DNA of 64,000 bases. Source: Bacterioplanes sanyensis (lineage in GTDB: Bacteria; Pseudomonadota; Gammaproteobacteria; Pseudomonadales; Oceanobacteraceae). The DNA is taken from NCBI RefSeq assembly GCF_014652515.1, contig NZ_BMYY01000008.1:1-64000 (forward strand), given 5' to 3'. The notes under the pieces are model-generated. The model did not search any database. It saw only the letters and a program-made list of their open reading frames with translations, and had not been told where the DNA came from. The position numbers were made by a program, and so were the translations under genes. Shown piece after piece: positions 26,279 to 37,482 of the stretch (positions are counted from its first letter, which is position 1; every line of letters starts with the position of its first letter).

Positions 26279-27850
26279 TTAGAGCGCAAGAGGCATTTCG
26301 AATTGCTTCCGATCCTTCTTGGTTTTGATAAGTCTACTTTTAGATGCAGCCAGAATCCTCGGTTTCATCAAATGCGCCACAGCTTCAAAAACCGGAACAA
26401 CTACGGAATTACCAAACTGACGATATGCCTGAGTATCAGACACGGGTATAACGAATTTGCTTTCACCTGGTTTATCAAAGCCCATCAACCTAGCGCACTC
26501 TTGCGGAGTCAGCCTTCTTGGTCGATGCTTTTGGTTGTGCTCACAGTAAAAGTCCATCGAATCATCAAACCCACGGTCAACTAGGATTTCTGACCCATCC
26601 TTGTGGTAGCGAGCGGACAGAGTGCGGGCCACATCATTTGGGCGAGTCAAACCAAAGCCAAATCCGTTCCCTTTTTCTCGATGCTTCTGCGCGTACTTAT
26701 ACAGATATTCCCATAACTTCGGGGTCAGGATGTACTTATCGTCTACCTGCTCATCCAGAATATCACCAAAGGAAGGACGCTCCTTCGGATACATTTTTTC
26801 AATGTCTTTTAGAGTGAACCCTTTGTGAACATTGAGGTCGCGACGGAAACCGACTAGAACAATTCTTTCTCGGTGCTGAGGAGTGAAGTGCCTTGCGTCT
26901 ATTATTTTTGGGTCTTGGCTCTTTGGCGCATTAACATCTGCAACGTCATAGCCTAATTCGTCCAAGGTCTCACAGATTACTCTGAAGGTGTTACCTTTGT
27001 CGTGACTCTTGAGATTTTTGACATTTTCCAACAGGAATGCCGCGGGTTTCTTTGCTGCCAGAATACGGGCAACATCAAAAAACAAGGTTCCTTGTGCATC
27101 ACACTCAAAACCGTGTTTCCGTCCAAGAGAGTTTTTCTTTGACACGCCTGCTAAGGAGAATGGTTGACACGGAAAACCTGCTAGCAAAACTTCATGGTCA
27201 GGAATTTGCTGATCAATATGTTTGTAGGCTGTATCTTCGTCTATCTTCAGATCAGAACTTAGAGTTACTTCTCGAATGTCTTCGTTAAACCGGTGCCTCA
27301 AGGGGTCACAGTAGTAATTTGCCTTGTAAGTGCGAACGGCATACTTGTTCCACTCGGAGGTGAATACGCATTCGCCACCAATTGCCTCAAAACCCTTCCT
27401 TATACCGCCGATTCCTGCAAACAAATCGATGAATCGAAAGGTCGGTTCGAGATTGTTGGATTTGGGTGCAGGTAACATTGAGATCATGCGTTGATAGGCA
27501 GCATGAGTCACCCTTGGTTCAGCTTTCCCCTTTGCCCAGCGGTTGATAGTCTCTCGACACCAAAACCCCTTATCGACCTCAGCGAGCGCTCCAGCGATGG
27601 CCCTCTGATCGTATATTTCTAGTAGCTTCTTTAGCAGAGCTTCCTCACTGAGCCCCTCATATGGTGACGATGATGTACTTACTGGGCCGGGAACAGCGCC
27701 TAAGTCAGCGTTGTTATTAATATCGATAAGAAGAGCCATGAGATCCTCTGGGTCAAACCTGTGACGAGATGACACGATTCTATCCCAGTAGATAGGAGGC
27801 TCGCGATGTTTTTTACTGCTTAATTGGATTTTGGTCACAATCCGATTCAT
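26279..27850 (-). CDS. DNA (cytosine-5) methyltransferase, Dcm/M.EcoRII type
   Basis: A 523-residue m5C methyltransferase. Motif [17 protein letters not shown] begins at ~140; motif [13 protein letters not shown] has catalytic Cys228; motif VI is FLLENVKNL; motif [19 protein letters not shown]; motif [17 protein letters not shown]. The ~135-residue N-terminal extension, with [18 protein letters not shown], resembles the helical/HTH extension of M.EcoRII and Dcm, which can bind the promoter. It precedes the endonuclease in the same direction, giving methylase-first expression. No vsr gene is beside it. Confidence 0.94.
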   Translation of the reverse strand: MNRIVTKIQLSSKKHREPPIYWDRIVSSRHRFDPEDLMALLIDINNNADLGAVPGPVSTSSSPYEGLSEEALLKKLLEIYDQRAIAGALAEVDKGFWCRETINRWAKGKAEPRVTHAAYQRMISMLPAPKSNNLEPTFRFIDLFAGIGGIRKGFEAIGGECVFTSEWNKYAVRTYKANYYCDPLRHRFNEDIREVTLSSDLKIDEDTAYKHIDQQIPDHEVLLAGFPCQPFSLAGVSKKNSLGRKHGFECDAQGTLFFDVARILAAKKPAAFLLENVKNLKSHDKGNTFRVICETLDELGYDVADVNAPKSQDPKIIDARHFTPQHRERIVLVGFRRDLNVHKGFTLKDIEKMYPKERPSFGDILDEQVDDKYILTPKLWEYLYKYAQKHREKGNGFGFGLTRPNDVARTLSARYHKDGSEILVDRGFDDSMDFYCEHNQKHRPRRLTPQECARLMGFDKPGESKFVIPVSDTQAYRQFGNSVVVPVFEAVAHLMKPRILAASKSRLIKTKKDRKQFEMPLAL

Positions 27851-27936
27851 GACAGGTCGATCATGAATCCCAAGTAACCACCGAGATTCTTCACGATTTG
27901 ACTGCGCTTCTTGCTCTTGCTCTTGCGCCCAGTGCC

Positions 27937-29292
27937 CTAGGCGCCATAGAGAAGCGCTGCATTGTCTTGTTTGCGCTGATCCAATGCCTTAGCAATTGCA
28001 GATACGGTCGTTGTATTGACCCCTTGTTGCCGGGCGAGATGAGTGAACTGGCTGATTGCTTCTGCGACTTCTTCAATGACTTGCTTGGCCGCATTCCAGT
28101 TGGAAAATCCGGCACTGGTGGCCAGCTTCTGCACTATCTTCAGCGGCGGCGCTTTGCCATACCCGCCAAAGGCAGTGGCATGTTCGTTGAATGGATGTGG
28201 GCTGTAAGTAACATCGTAAAAAGGTGCAGGATTCCATTGACCGTCATCCGCTTGCAAAAACGCCCAGTTTTTACTGTGGTCGTCTTGATTAGATGACAGC
28301 AGGTTAAAAACGGCACGGCGAAATTGCAGTTGTCCAGCCGCTGGAGATTTACATAGTTGACGGCTTGCTTTGATTAGATCTATGTAATCTAAACTTGGCG
28401 TGCGAAAGTCCGCATCCAAAAGCCCGCAGGCGCTGTGCATATGCAGGCGACCTGAACGGCGATTGCCGCTTAAATTGGTCTGTTGACTGACATAATCAAA
28501 ACGCTTAAGCGCCAACCAGGCAGACGCACCGCTTGTAGGTGGTGCTTCAATGAGTTGCCATTGTGGCGGTTGACACTTAGCAAGTGCTGCCATTTGCAAA
28601 TAAACCGCCTCACACAAGCCTTCTTCATGCCCGAGCGCTAGATTCTTCGAGGTAAATTTAATCAGCCAAGCCTCATCTCCAGGCTGAGCAAAGGTTCGAC
28701 AATGCTGAGTTTCGCCAGCAGGCATATAAATCTGTGCTTTTGGCCTTGCCCCACCCGAACTACCACCCGCGACTAATGCCGCCAGCACCTGCTGAGTATT
28801 CCCATCTGATTCATCGTGATTGTCATCCATATAATCTGACATTGAAGCATCGAACAGCCTTTGTGCCTCTAAGCCTAAAATAGCTAAATCAATGTCAGCG
28901 TTCGTCGTGGCTGAAAACTCAGATATGGGAGAAAAAGACAACGCTCCCATGCCTTTATCACCGACAAAGGCCAGCCGGTCCATCGCTGTTAGTTGATTGG
29001 GTAACACGCCTTGCTGTCGGAAAATACGATCCTGTAACAGCATTCCCCAGCCATCGGGCAAGCAATCCCCAAAGACGCCATGTACTCCTTGATGGGGCGC
29101 TTTAGGTGCGGCTTGAACTTGTGTGCTCGCTTGCAAAGTAAAAGGCGATAAGTTGCCAAATTGTTGCAAATAGCCGTCTGCATACTGAAAAAAAACGCCT
29201 TGCCGGTTCTGCGCCAAGACGCCGACTGCGACCTGCTCACCTGAACTTAACGTGCGGGTTACGGTGAGTTTTCGTATGGGTTTAAAACTCAT
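27937..29292 (-). CDS. hipA: HipA-family serine/threonine kinase toxin
   Basis: A 451-residue HipA-like protein. The N-subdomain 1 region has [20 protein letters not shown]. The Gly-rich loop [22 protein letters not shown], the catalytic block [13 protein letters not shown] and [11 protein letters not shown] follow. By family, HipA phosphorylates a translation target such as an aminoacyl-tRNA synthetase and causes dormancy unless held by HipB; the target here is unknown. It overlaps the antitoxin gene by 11 bp. It is placed just upstream of the R-M pair in the same orientation. Confidence 0.9.
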   Translation of the reverse strand: MSFKPIRKLTVTRTLSSGEQVAVGVLAQNRQGVFFQYADGYLQQFGNLSPFTLQASTQVQAAPKAPHQGVHGVFGDCLPDGWGMLLQDRIFRQQGVLPNQLTAMDRLAFVGDKGMGALSFSPISEFSATTNADIDLAILGLEAQRLFDASMSDYMDDNHDESDGNTQQVLAALVAGGSSGGARPKAQIYMPAGETQHCRTFAQPGDEAWLIKFTSKNLALGHEEGLCEAVYLQMAALAKCQPPQWQLIEAPPTSGASAWLALKRFDYVSQQTNLSGNRRSGRLHMHSACGLLDADFRTPSLDYIDLIKASRQLCKSPAAGQLQFRRAVFNLLSSNQDDHSKNWAFLQADDGQWNPAPFYDVTYSPHPFNEHATAFGGYGKAPPLKIVQKLATSAGFSNWNAAKQVIEEVAEAISQFTHLARQQGVNTTTVSAIAKALDQRKQDNAALLYGA

Positions 29293-29572
29293 CTTTTAGG
29301 ACTTCATCAATACTAGAGGGCATGGTGACGCGCTGTTCATCCGGTTGCGTAAGCTGATACAACCTATCCAATGAGTCGAGGGTCTGCCACAGCAATAGCA
29401 ACTGGCGAAATGATATTTGTCCAGTCAGCTCAAACTTTTTAATGGTGGCCGCAGGTACGCAGCTGCGCTCTGCCAGTGCAGTGCGTGACAGCTTTGCTTG
29501 CTTTCGTAGCTTTCGCAAATACGCAGCATAGGCTTGGCTAACGTCGCTATCATCAAGCAGGGAAAAGTTCAT
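29282..29572 (-). CDS. hipB: HipB-like XRE-family antitoxin
   Basis: A 96-residue protein with one helix-turn-helix: LRKLRKQAKLSRTALAERSC, VPAATIKKFELTG and ISFRQLLLLWQTL. It overlaps hipA by 11 bp and precedes it, the normal antitoxin-first order. It should bind HipA and repress its own promoter through sites within ~90 bp upstream of ATG 29572. The C-terminal tail (residues 75-96) may be the disordered toxin-contacting or degradation segment; that is inference. Confidence 0.85.
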   Translation of the reverse strand: MNFSLLDDSDVSQAYAAYLRKLRKQAKLSRTALAERSCVPAATIKKFELTGQISFRQLLLLWQTLDSLDRLYQLTQPDEQRVTMPSSIDEVLKDEF

Positions 29573-29588
29573 TTATAAGCACTCTTTG

Positions 29589-29602
29589 GATACAGCTGTG
29601 TC
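29589..29602. promoter_or_regulatory. Candidate HipB operator
   Basis: GATACAGCTGTGTC is an imperfect palindrome (12 of 14 positions symmetric) 17 bp upstream of the hipB start. A weaker inverted repeat (GGCT/AGCC) lies at 29611-29622. Assignment is by position only. Confidence 0.3.
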
Positions 29603-29738
29603 TGTTTTTGGGCTATAAAGCCATATTTGGGTACTACTATATCCATTTGATAGAAAGAATCACAATGCCTTGGTAACCGCCAGTGCTGATCGGTTTAGGG
29701 AGGCGGGTGTTGATAGATGATTTCTTTGCGATAGCGTC

Positions 29739-29783
29739 TTGAGTTTGTTTGGGGATAAGTCACTATTCAATGAGCAGACCAAA
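29739..29783 (+). repeat. Degenerate repeat right of the R-M/HipBA block
   Basis: Right-hand partner of 24808-24850, ending 20 bp before the cytochrome b561 gene. Similarity is short and could be coincidental. Confidence 0.4.
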
Positions 29784-29803
29784 CACCTCACAAGTAATAA
29801 GAC

Positions 29804-30487
29804 ATGACCATGACTCAAGTAACATCTACTTCCGCAACCGAGCCCGCCCAAGTATGGGATGTGTTTGTCAGGCTGTTTCACTGGCTACTGGTGGCCTGCA
29901 TCGGCTTTGGCTGGTGGTCGGGCGAGCAAGGCGGTGAATGGATGGAATGGCATATGCGCAGCGGCTACACCGTGTTGGGGCTGGTGTTGTTCCGCTTATT
30001 GTGGGGCTTTGCTGGCACACCGTTCGCGCGCTTTCGCCAGTTTGTGCGCAGCCCCATAGCGGTGTGGCGCTACGCCAGCGACTTGGTTCGCAATCGGGCT
30101 TCTGTGTATCACGGTCATAACCCACTGGGCGGTTGGATGGTGGTGGCTTTGCTGCTGCTGTGCGCCGCGCAAGCGGGCACCGGCTTATTTGCCAATGATG
30201 AGATTTTTACCGAAGGGCCGCTGGTGCATTTGATCAGCTATGACCTCAGTGTTGAGATCACCCGCTGGCATGAAACTTTGTTCGATCTGCTGCTGGTGGC
30301 CATTGCTCTGCATTTGGCCGGTGTGCTGTTGCATCAGCTGGGTAAGCGTGAGCCGCTACTGCAAGCCATGTTGCACGGCCGCAAGCCCGGCGCTAAGGCC
30401 GACCGCACAGTGTCACGTGTGTGGCTGCGCGGTTTGGTGGCCATAGCGGCGGCGGCGTTCAGTGTCTGGGCCTTGCTCAGTCTTTGA
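29804..30487 (+). CDS. Cytochrome b561-family di-heme membrane protein
   Basis: A 227-residue protein with four predicted membrane helices. Candidate heme ligands are His in VRLFHWLLVA, His in EWHMRSGYTVLGLVLFRLLW, His in ITRWHETLFDLLLVAIALH, and the last His in that block or LAGVLLHQL. It fits the Ni-hydrogenase-type cytochrome b family (PF01292), which passes electrons to periplasmic acceptors. The cytochrome c' gene converges on it, overlapping by 11 bp, so the two may be functionally linked. The physiological partner is not determined. Confidence 0.85.
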   Translation: MTMTQVTSTSATEPAQVWDVFVRLFHWLLVACIGFGWWSGEQGGEWMEWHMRSGYTVLGLVLFRLLWGFAGTPFARFRQFVRSPIAVWRYASDLVRNRASVYHGHNPLGGWMVVALLLLCAAQAGTGLFANDEIFTEGPLVHLISYDLSVEITRWHETLFDLLLVAIALHLAGVLLHQLGKREPLLQAMLHGRKPGAKADRTVSRVWLRGLVAIAAAAFSVWALLSL

Positions 30488-30923
30488 ACTTGTCGTGGCA
30501 GGATTTGCAGGTGCGGGCCACTTTGATAAAGGCCGGTTTAATCTCGTCCATGTTGCCGCTGGCAGCGGCTTGCTCTAGTGCCGCGGTATTGTCTTGGAAC
30601 TGGCTCATGGTGTCGGCAAAGGTTTGCCAGTCGTCTTCGATGCTAGGCAAGGCAGACGTAGCACTGGCATAAGTGCCAGGCCGAAAGCCTTCCAGTGGCA
30701 TTTTGCTGAGCGCTGCTAGGTTGGTGGCGCGGCGGCTGAACTCAGTGGCGTCGTAATCAATTTTGCCTTTGACCATGTCGCCCATGGGGCCAAACTGCCA
30801 TTTCACCGCTTTGAAAATGCCCTTACGGTATTCCACCGCTTCAAATGGTTTGATATCGGCGACGGCAGCGACGCTGCTAGCGGCTAGGGCAGCAGCTAGG
30901 GTCAGTTTAATCATTTTGTTCAC
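30477..30923 (-). CDS. Cytochrome c' (class II cytochrome c)
   Basis: A 148-residue protein with signal peptide (MNKMIKLTLAAALAASSVAAVA) and a four-helix-bundle pattern ending in RTCKSCHDKFKD. The CxxCH heme site at the extreme C-terminus is diagnostic of class II cytochromes. Aromatic and methionine residues in YRKGIFKAVKWQFGPMGDM suit the N-terminal helix. Members bind NO or CO or act in electron transfer in the periplasm. It is convergent with cytochrome b561. Confidence 0.92.
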   Translation of the reverse strand: MNKMIKLTLAAALAASSVAAVADIKPFEAVEYRKGIFKAVKWQFGPMGDMVKGKIDYDATEFSRRATNLAALSKMPLEGFRPGTYASATSALPSIEDDWQTFADTMSQFQDNTAALEQAAASGNMDEIKPAFIKVARTCKSCHDKFKD

Positions 30924-31062
30924 GGTTGCTTCCTCTCAACGGTTCTCTGCGAAGTGCTTGGCGGCTTCTGGCCAACCAAGCTGAGGCAGTTTATAGAGTC
31001 TGCTGTTAACAGGGCAACGCACTTACCCTCCTTGACAGTTGGCGAAGCTCTAAAAGGCAAGT

Positions 31063-32349
<1,287 letters not shown>

Positions 32350-32503
32350 TTGAAAGCACCGGATCAGCGGCTGAGCTGGGTTTGCGCTCGGGTTGCGACA
32401 GCCGCCCCAGCATTGAACATTATGTAATCAAAAGGCTTTCTTTCAGACCGATTTCAGATAAACTAGAAGGTCCCTTCGAATTTGATTAAATCACAGGATT
32501 TTT

Positions 32504-32734
32504 ATGGCCCGCGTTACTGTTGAAGATTGCTTGAACAACGTAGACAACCGCTTTGAACTGATCATGCTGGCCACCAAGCGTGCCCGCCAAATCGCCGTTC
32601 AGGGTGCTGAGCCTTTGGTACCGGTGGAAAACGACAAGCCGACCGTATTGGCCCTGCGCGAAATCGCTGAAGATCTGGTAACGCCAGCCAGCATGGCGGC
32701 GCATGAAGAAGCAGAGCGTCAACAAGCGCTCTAA
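32504..32734 (+). CDS. rpoZ: RNA polymerase omega subunit
   Basis: A 76-residue omega subunit, starting [20 protein letters not shown] and including [12 protein letters not shown] and [17 protein letters not shown]. It helps assemble the beta' subunit and carries part of the ppGpp site, consistent with its place ahead of spoT. An AGGA site precedes ATG 32504. Confidence 0.96.
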   Translation: MARVTVEDCLNNVDNRFELIMLATKRARQIAVQGAEPLVPVENDKPTVLALREIAEDLVTPASMAAHEEAERQQAL

Positions 32735-32746
32735 GGCGGTCGCTCC

Positions 32747-34861
32747 TTGCCCACCATTGATGCCCTAGCGGAACGACTGACCCAATATCTGACACCGGCT
32801 CAGATCAAACAGGTCAGTCGTGCCTACTATTACGCCGAACAGGCGCACGAAGGGCAACGTCGCCGCAGTGGCGAACCCTACATTATTCACCCGCTGGCGG
32901 TGGCCAATATTCTGGCCAATATGCATCTCGACCATCAAAGTCTGATGGCGGCGATGCTGCACGATGTGATTGAAGACACGGGCATACCCAAACAGGCCTT
33001 GGCCACGCAATTTGGTGATGTGGTCACTGAGCTGGTCGATGGCGTTTCAAAGCTGACGCATATTCACTTCGAAAACAAAGAGCAACAGCAGGCCGAAAAC
33101 TTCCAGAAGATGGCCATGGCGATGGCCAAAGACATTCGCGTCATTTTGGTGAAGCTCGCTGACCGCTTGCACAATTTGCGCACCCTAGGCTCTTTACGGC
33201 CAGAAAAGCGCCGTCGCATTGCCCGCGAGACTCTGGATATTTATGCCCCGATTGCTAATCGACTGGGCTTGAACGATGTCCGCATAGAGATGGAAGAGTT
33301 GTGTTTCGAAGCCATTTATCCGATGCGCTCGAACATGATTCGCAAGGCGGTTAAAACCGCTCGCGGCCATCGCAAAGAAATGGTCGATACCATCTCTGGC
33401 GCCATTCGCAACCGCTTAACTGAAGCTGGGGTGCAAGCTCGTATCGTCGGGCGTGAAAAGCATCTGTACAGCATTTACTGCAAGATGCGTGACCAGCGCA
33501 AACCGCTGGCCGACATCATGGATGTGTACGGATTTCGCCTGATTGCTCAATCTGTTGACGATTGCTATCGCCTGTTAGGCATTATGCACTCGCTGTATAA
33601 ACCAATCCCTGGGCGCTTCAAAGACTACATTGCCATTCCCAAAGCCAATGGCTATCAGTCGTTGCATACCACGCTGATTGGCATTGCCGGCTTACCGGTG
33701 GAAATCCAGATTCGCACCGAAGAAATGGACGCCATGGCTAACCATGGTATCGCCGCCCATTGGCTGTATAAATCCGATGTCGATCCGGCCAATGGCAGTC
33801 AACGCGCTCGCCAGTGGGTGCAAAACCTGCTGGAGCTGCAAAAGAGCGCCGGCAGCCCGATTGAGTTTGTCGAGCACGTTAAAGTTGATTTGTTCCCTGA
33901 CGAAATTTACGTCTTTACGCCCAAAGGCAAGATTCTCGCCCTGCCCGAAGGCTCCACCCCCATCGACTTTGCCTACGCCGTGCATACCGATGTTGGCAAT
34001 CGCTGCATTGCCTGCCGCATCAATCGCCAATTAGCGCCGTTGAGCGCCAAGTTACAAAATGGCCAAACGGTGCAAATCGTGACGGCCCCGAATTCGCAGC
34101 CCAATCCGGCTTGGCTCAACTTTGTGGTCACTGGCAAAGCGCGCTCCAATATTCGCAGTTACCTGAAGAACCAGCGTCGCAGTGAATCCGTTGCGTTGGG
34201 TGAGCGCCTGTTGAATAAGGCCTTGAGTGGCCTAGGCAAAACTCTGCAGGACATCGACCAAGGGCACATTGAGCAAGTGCTGCGCGAAACCGAGATGGCC
34301 AGCCTAGAAGACTTGCTGGAAGACATTGGCGCCGGTAATCGCATGGCGCCTTTAATGGCGCGACGCTTGCTGGTAGCCCACCGCGACTCCGATGTTGACT
34401 TAGATGCCTACGAGCAATCGCCGTTGGCGATCAAAGGCACTGAGGGGCTGATGGTCAGCTTTGCCAAATGCTGCAGCCCGATTCCAGGTGATCCGATTGT
34501 CGGCCATGCCAGCTCTGGACGCGGCTTGGTGATTCACACTGAACACTGCAAAAACGTCGAAGAGTATCGCGACAACCCAGAAAAATGCGTCATCCTCAGC
34601 TGGGATAAAGACATCGACACCGAGTTTTCCGTCAACCTTAAGGTCTACATGGAGAACCGTCGCGGTGCCGTCGTTGAGCTGGCCGCCGCCGTCAATCAGG
34701 CCGATGCCAGCCTCGATAGCTTCTCCGTTCAGGAGCGCGATGCTCGCTTGAGCGTTGCCCGCATGACCATCAGCATTCAAGGCCGCAAGCATTTGGCGCG
34801 TGCGATTCGTCGCTTACGTCATGTGCATGGTGTCACCAAAATCGTCCGCACCCGCAACTAA
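32747..34861 (+). CDS. spoT: Bifunctional (p)ppGpp synthetase/hydrolase
   Basis: A 704-residue RSH enzyme. The HD hydrolase domain (~20-200) has MLHDVIEDTG and LVKLADRLHNLRTLGSLRPE. The synthetase domain (~230-350) has GREKHLYSIYCKM, YGFRLIAQS and DYIAIPKANGYQSLHTT. TGS (VFTPKGKILALPEG) and a C-terminal ACT domain follow. Translation appears to start at TTG 32747, 12 bp after rpoZ, with AAGGCGG upstream; the next in-frame ATG would delete part of the HD domain. Length matches E. coli SpoT (702). Confidence 0.95.
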   Translation: MPTIDALAERLTQYLTPAQIKQVSRAYYYAEQAHEGQRRRSGEPYIIHPLAVANILANMHLDHQSLMAAMLHDVIEDTGIPKQALATQFGDVVTELVDGVSKLTHIHFENKEQQQAENFQKMAMAMAKDIRVILVKLADRLHNLRTLGSLRPEKRRRIARETLDIYAPIANRLGLNDVRIEMEELCFEAIYPMRSNMIRKAVKTARGHRKEMVDTISGAIRNRLTEAGVQARIVGREKHLYSIYCKMRDQRKPLADIMDVYGFRLIAQSVDDCYRLLGIMHSLYKPIPGRFKDYIAIPKANGYQSLHTTLIGIAGLPVEIQIRTEEMDAMANHGIAAHWLYKSDVDPANGSQRARQWVQNLLELQKSAGSPIEFVEHVKVDLFPDEIYVFTPKGKILALPEGSTPIDFAYAVHTDVGNRCIACRINRQLAPLSAKLQNGQTVQIVTAPNSQPNPAWLNFVVTGKARSNIRSYLKNQRRSESVALGERLLNKALSGLGKTLQDIDQGHIEQVLRETEMASLEDLLEDIGAGNRMAPLMARRLLVAHRDSDVDLDAYEQSPLAIKGTEGLMVSFAKCCSPIPGDPIVGHASSGRGLVIHTEHCKNVEEYRDNPEKCVILSWDKDIDTEFSVNLKVYMENRRGAVVELAAAVNQADASLDSFSVQERDARLSVARMTISIQGRKHLARAIRRLRHVHGVTKIVRTRN

Positions 34862-34923
34862 TTTTGCCTAGTGCCAGCAAGTCGGCATAATGACCGCCCC
34901 CGAGACGACGGACAACCGAGCGT

Positions 34924-35712
34924 ATGAGTGTTTTCCTGTTATTCCTAGCCGTGGGCGCTGCAGCCGGGTTGCTCGCTGGTTTGTTCGGTATTGGTGGCGG
35001 CATGGTGATTGTGCCGGTGCTGGTATTGACCTTTGAAGCCCAAGGCGTCGGTGCGGATGTGCTGACTCATATGGCCATCGCCACTTCCCTTGCCACCATT
35101 GTTTTTACCTCCATTAGTTCGGTGCTAGAACACCATCGCAATGGCGCTGTGCGTTGGCCGCTGGTGGCGCGCCTGAGCATTGGCATTGTCGCCGGCACGG
35201 CGCTGGGTGTGGCACTGATAACCCAAGTGCCTGGCCCAGTATTGCAAAACATCATTGGTGTATTTGCCCTGCTGCTGGCCGCCAAGATGTTCTTTGATTT
35301 GACCCCTGGCCGTGATGGCCATGTGCCAAGAGATGGTGCCTTGGTCGGTGCTGGCGGGCTGATTGGTTTTGGCTCCTCTTGGTTTGGCATTGGCGGCGGT
35401 ACCTTTACCGTGCCCTACCTGACTTGGATGCAAATCCCCATGCGTCAGGCCGTTGCCAGCTCTGCCGCCTGTGGCTTGCCGATTGCCATCACGGGCGCGC
35501 TCAGCAATGTCTGGGCTGGCTGGCAGGCCAGTGGTTTGCCCGCTTGGAGTACCGGTTTTCTGTACTGGCCGGCCATCATTGGCATTGTGCTGACCAGTGT
35601 GCCGATGGCAAAAGTAGGCGCACGACTGGCGCATCGCCTTGACCAGAACAAGCTGAAAAAAGCCTTCGCCCTGTTGCTGTGCGTGGTCGGGCTGCGCTTT
35701 TTGCTGAGTTGA
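34924..35712 (+). CDS. TauE/SafE-family permease (sulfite exporter type)
   Basis: A 262-residue protein with about eight membrane helices and the family's duplicated glycine motifs: GLFGIGGGMVIVPVLVL near the N-terminus and GFGSSWFGIGGGTFTVPYL in the second half. Family members export sulfite, sulfoacetate or related anions; the substrate here is unknown. It follows spoT by 62 bp and precedes lgt by 82 bp. Confidence 0.9.
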   Translation: MSVFLLFLAVGAAAGLLAGLFGIGGGMVIVPVLVLTFEAQGVGADVLTHMAIATSLATIVFTSISSVLEHHRNGAVRWPLVARLSIGIVAGTALGVALITQVPGPVLQNIIGVFALLLAAKMFFDLTPGRDGHVPRDGALVGAGGLIGFGSSWFGIGGGTFTVPYLTWMQIPMRQAVASSAACGLPIAITGALSNVWAGWQASGLPAWSTGFLYWPAIIGIVLTSVPMAKVGARLAHRLDQNKLKKAFALLLCVVGLRFLLS

Positions 35713-35794
35713 ACCACAGGCACATAAATGCGCTCTGAACCTTCACATTTACCACCGATACTGCTGACTGAACTGATCGGACAAGGAAGCATGC

Positions 35795-36595
35795 ATGTTG
35801 AAATACCCTGATATTGACCCAGTGGCCATCGCCATTGGTCCGTTGCAGATTCACTGGTACGGACTGATGTATCTGCTTGCGTTTGGTACAGCTTGGGGAC
35901 TGGCTAACTATCGCGCGCGCCAAGCGAACTCCGGCTGGACCAGCGAACAAGTGTCTGACCTGATCTTTTTCGGCGCCATGGGCGTGATTCTTGGTGGCCG
36001 CTTTGGCTATGTGATGTTTTATAACTTTTCGCAGTTTCTTGACGACCCGCTGTGGCTATTGCGGGTGTGGGAAGGCGGCATGTCTTTTCACGGTGGCTTA
36101 TTGGGCGTATTGCTGGCCGTGGCTTGGTTTGGTCGTAAGTATCAGAAGAACTTTTTCGATGTCGGTGACTTTGTTGCCCCCTTGGTGCCGGTGGGTTTGA
36201 TGTTTGGTCGCATCGGCAACTTTATTGGGGGGGAGCTGTGGGGGCGTGCAGCAGACCCGCAAGCCGTGCCGTGGGCCATGGTGTTCCCGCGTGCAGACGA
36301 CCTCGCTCGCCATCCTTCTCAGTTGTACCAAGCCGGGCTTGAAGGCTTGCTGCTGTTTATAGTGCTGTGGTGGTACTCCAGCCGTCCAAGGCCGCGCATG
36401 GCCGTGGGCGCTGCATTTTTGCTCGGCTATGGGATTTTCCGTACCATTGCCGAATTCTTCCGTGAGCCCGATGCCCACATCGGCTTCGATCTGTTTGGTT
36501 GGATGAGTCGCGGTCAATTACTGAGCTTGCCGATGATCATAGCCGGCTTGCTGTTATTGGCTTGGGCTTATCGCCGTCGTCACCAGAGTATTTAG
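35795..36595 (+). CDS. lgt: Prolipoprotein diacylglyceryl transferase
   Basis: A 266-residue inner-membrane enzyme with seven predicted helices. It transfers diacylglycerol to the lipobox cysteine of prolipoproteins. The signature [15 protein letters not shown], the HGGLLG block and the early [12 protein letters not shown] are present. AAGGA precedes ATG 35795; an out-of-frame ATG four bases earlier is not used. thyA begins two bases after its stop, the classic lgt-thyA pairing. Confidence 0.96.
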   Translation: MLKYPDIDPVAIAIGPLQIHWYGLMYLLAFGTAWGLANYRARQANSGWTSEQVSDLIFFGAMGVILGGRFGYVMFYNFSQFLDDPLWLLRVWEGGMSFHGGLLGVLLAVAWFGRKYQKNFFDVGDFVAPLVPVGLMFGRIGNFIGGELWGRAADPQAVPWAMVFPRADDLARHPSQLYQAGLEGLLLFIVLWWYSSRPRPRMAVGAAFLLGYGIFRTIAEFFREPDAHIGFDLFGWMSRGQLLSLPMIIAGLLLLAWAYRRRHQSI

Positions 36596-36597
36596 TC

Positions 36598-37392
36598 ATG
36601 CAACAGTACCTAGATTTGATGCGCCATGTGCGCGAACACGGTGTTTTCAAAGAGGACCGTACCGGCACCGGCACCTACAGCTGCTTTGGCTATCAGATGC
36701 GGTTTGATTTAAGCGCGGGCTTTCCGCTGGTGACCACCAAAAAACTGCACCTGCGCTCCATCATCCATGAACTGCTGTGGTTTTTAAGCGGCGAAACCAA
36801 CATCGCTTATCTGAAAGAAAACGGCGTATCGATTTGGGATGAATGGGCCGATGCCGATGGCAACTTAGGGCCTGTGTATGGCTCGCAGTGGCGCAGCTGG
36901 CCAGCGGCTGATGGCCGCCAGATAGATCAGATCAGCCAGCTGATGGAGCAAATCCGCAACAACCCGGATTCTCGTCGCTTGATCGTGAATGCTTGGAATG
37001 TCGGCGAAATCGACAACATGGCGTTGCCGCCGTGTCATGCCATGTTTCAGTTCTATGTTGCTGACGGCAAGTTATCGTGCCAGCTGTATCAGCGCAGCGC
37101 GGATATTTTCTTGGGTGTGCCGTTTAACATCGCCAGCTATGCCTTGCTGGTACACATGGTGGCGCAGCAATGCGACTTGCAAGTGGGTGACTTTGTTTGG
37201 ACCGGCGGCGATGTGCACTTGTACGCCAACCATCTGGAGCAGGCCGATTTACAGCTCACCCGCGAGCCGCTGCCATTGCCAACGCTAGTGATCCAGCGTC
37301 GGCCTGAGTCCATTTTTGATTATCAGTTTGATGACTTTGTGATTGAGGGCTACCAAAGTCACCCACACATCAAGGCACCGGTGGCGGTCTGA
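36598..37392 (+). CDS. thyA: Thymidylate synthase
   Basis: A 264-residue enzyme, identical in length to E. coli ThyA. It methylates dUMP using methylene-THF. Blocks: [20 protein letters not shown], the catalytic Cys in [13 protein letters not shown], and [20 protein letters not shown]. Start 36598 ([11 protein letters not shown]) is canonical; a longer frame into lgt is rejected. folA lies ~1.8 kb downstream, so both steps of the folate cycle are nearby. Confidence 0.97.
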   Translation: MQQYLDLMRHVREHGVFKEDRTGTGTYSCFGYQMRFDLSAGFPLVTTKKLHLRSIIHELLWFLSGETNIAYLKENGVSIWDEWADADGNLGPVYGSQWRSWPAADGRQIDQISQLMEQIRNNPDSRRLIVNAWNVGEIDNMALPPCHAMFQFYVADGKLSCQLYQRSADIFLGVPFNIASYALLVHMVAQQCDLQVGDFVWTGGDVHLYANHLEQADLQLTREPLPLPTLVIQRRPESIFDYQFDDFVIEGYQSHPHIKAPVAV

Positions 37393-37482
37393 CCTGCCAA
37401 TCCTCCCGTTGAACTAGGTGTAAAGTCTGAGCTACCCGCGGCTGGCTATACTTCGGTAGAACCAGTTTCGCGGTAGCAGCTT

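Noticed and set aside
35125-35634. 169-residue open frame antisense to the TauE/SafE gene
   Set aside because: Composition follows the complement of the permease helices; no ribosome site or family pattern.
36499-36597. thyA start inside lgt
   Set aside because: The extra 33 residues are antireading of lgt codons; ATG 36598 gives the exact ThyA N-terminus.
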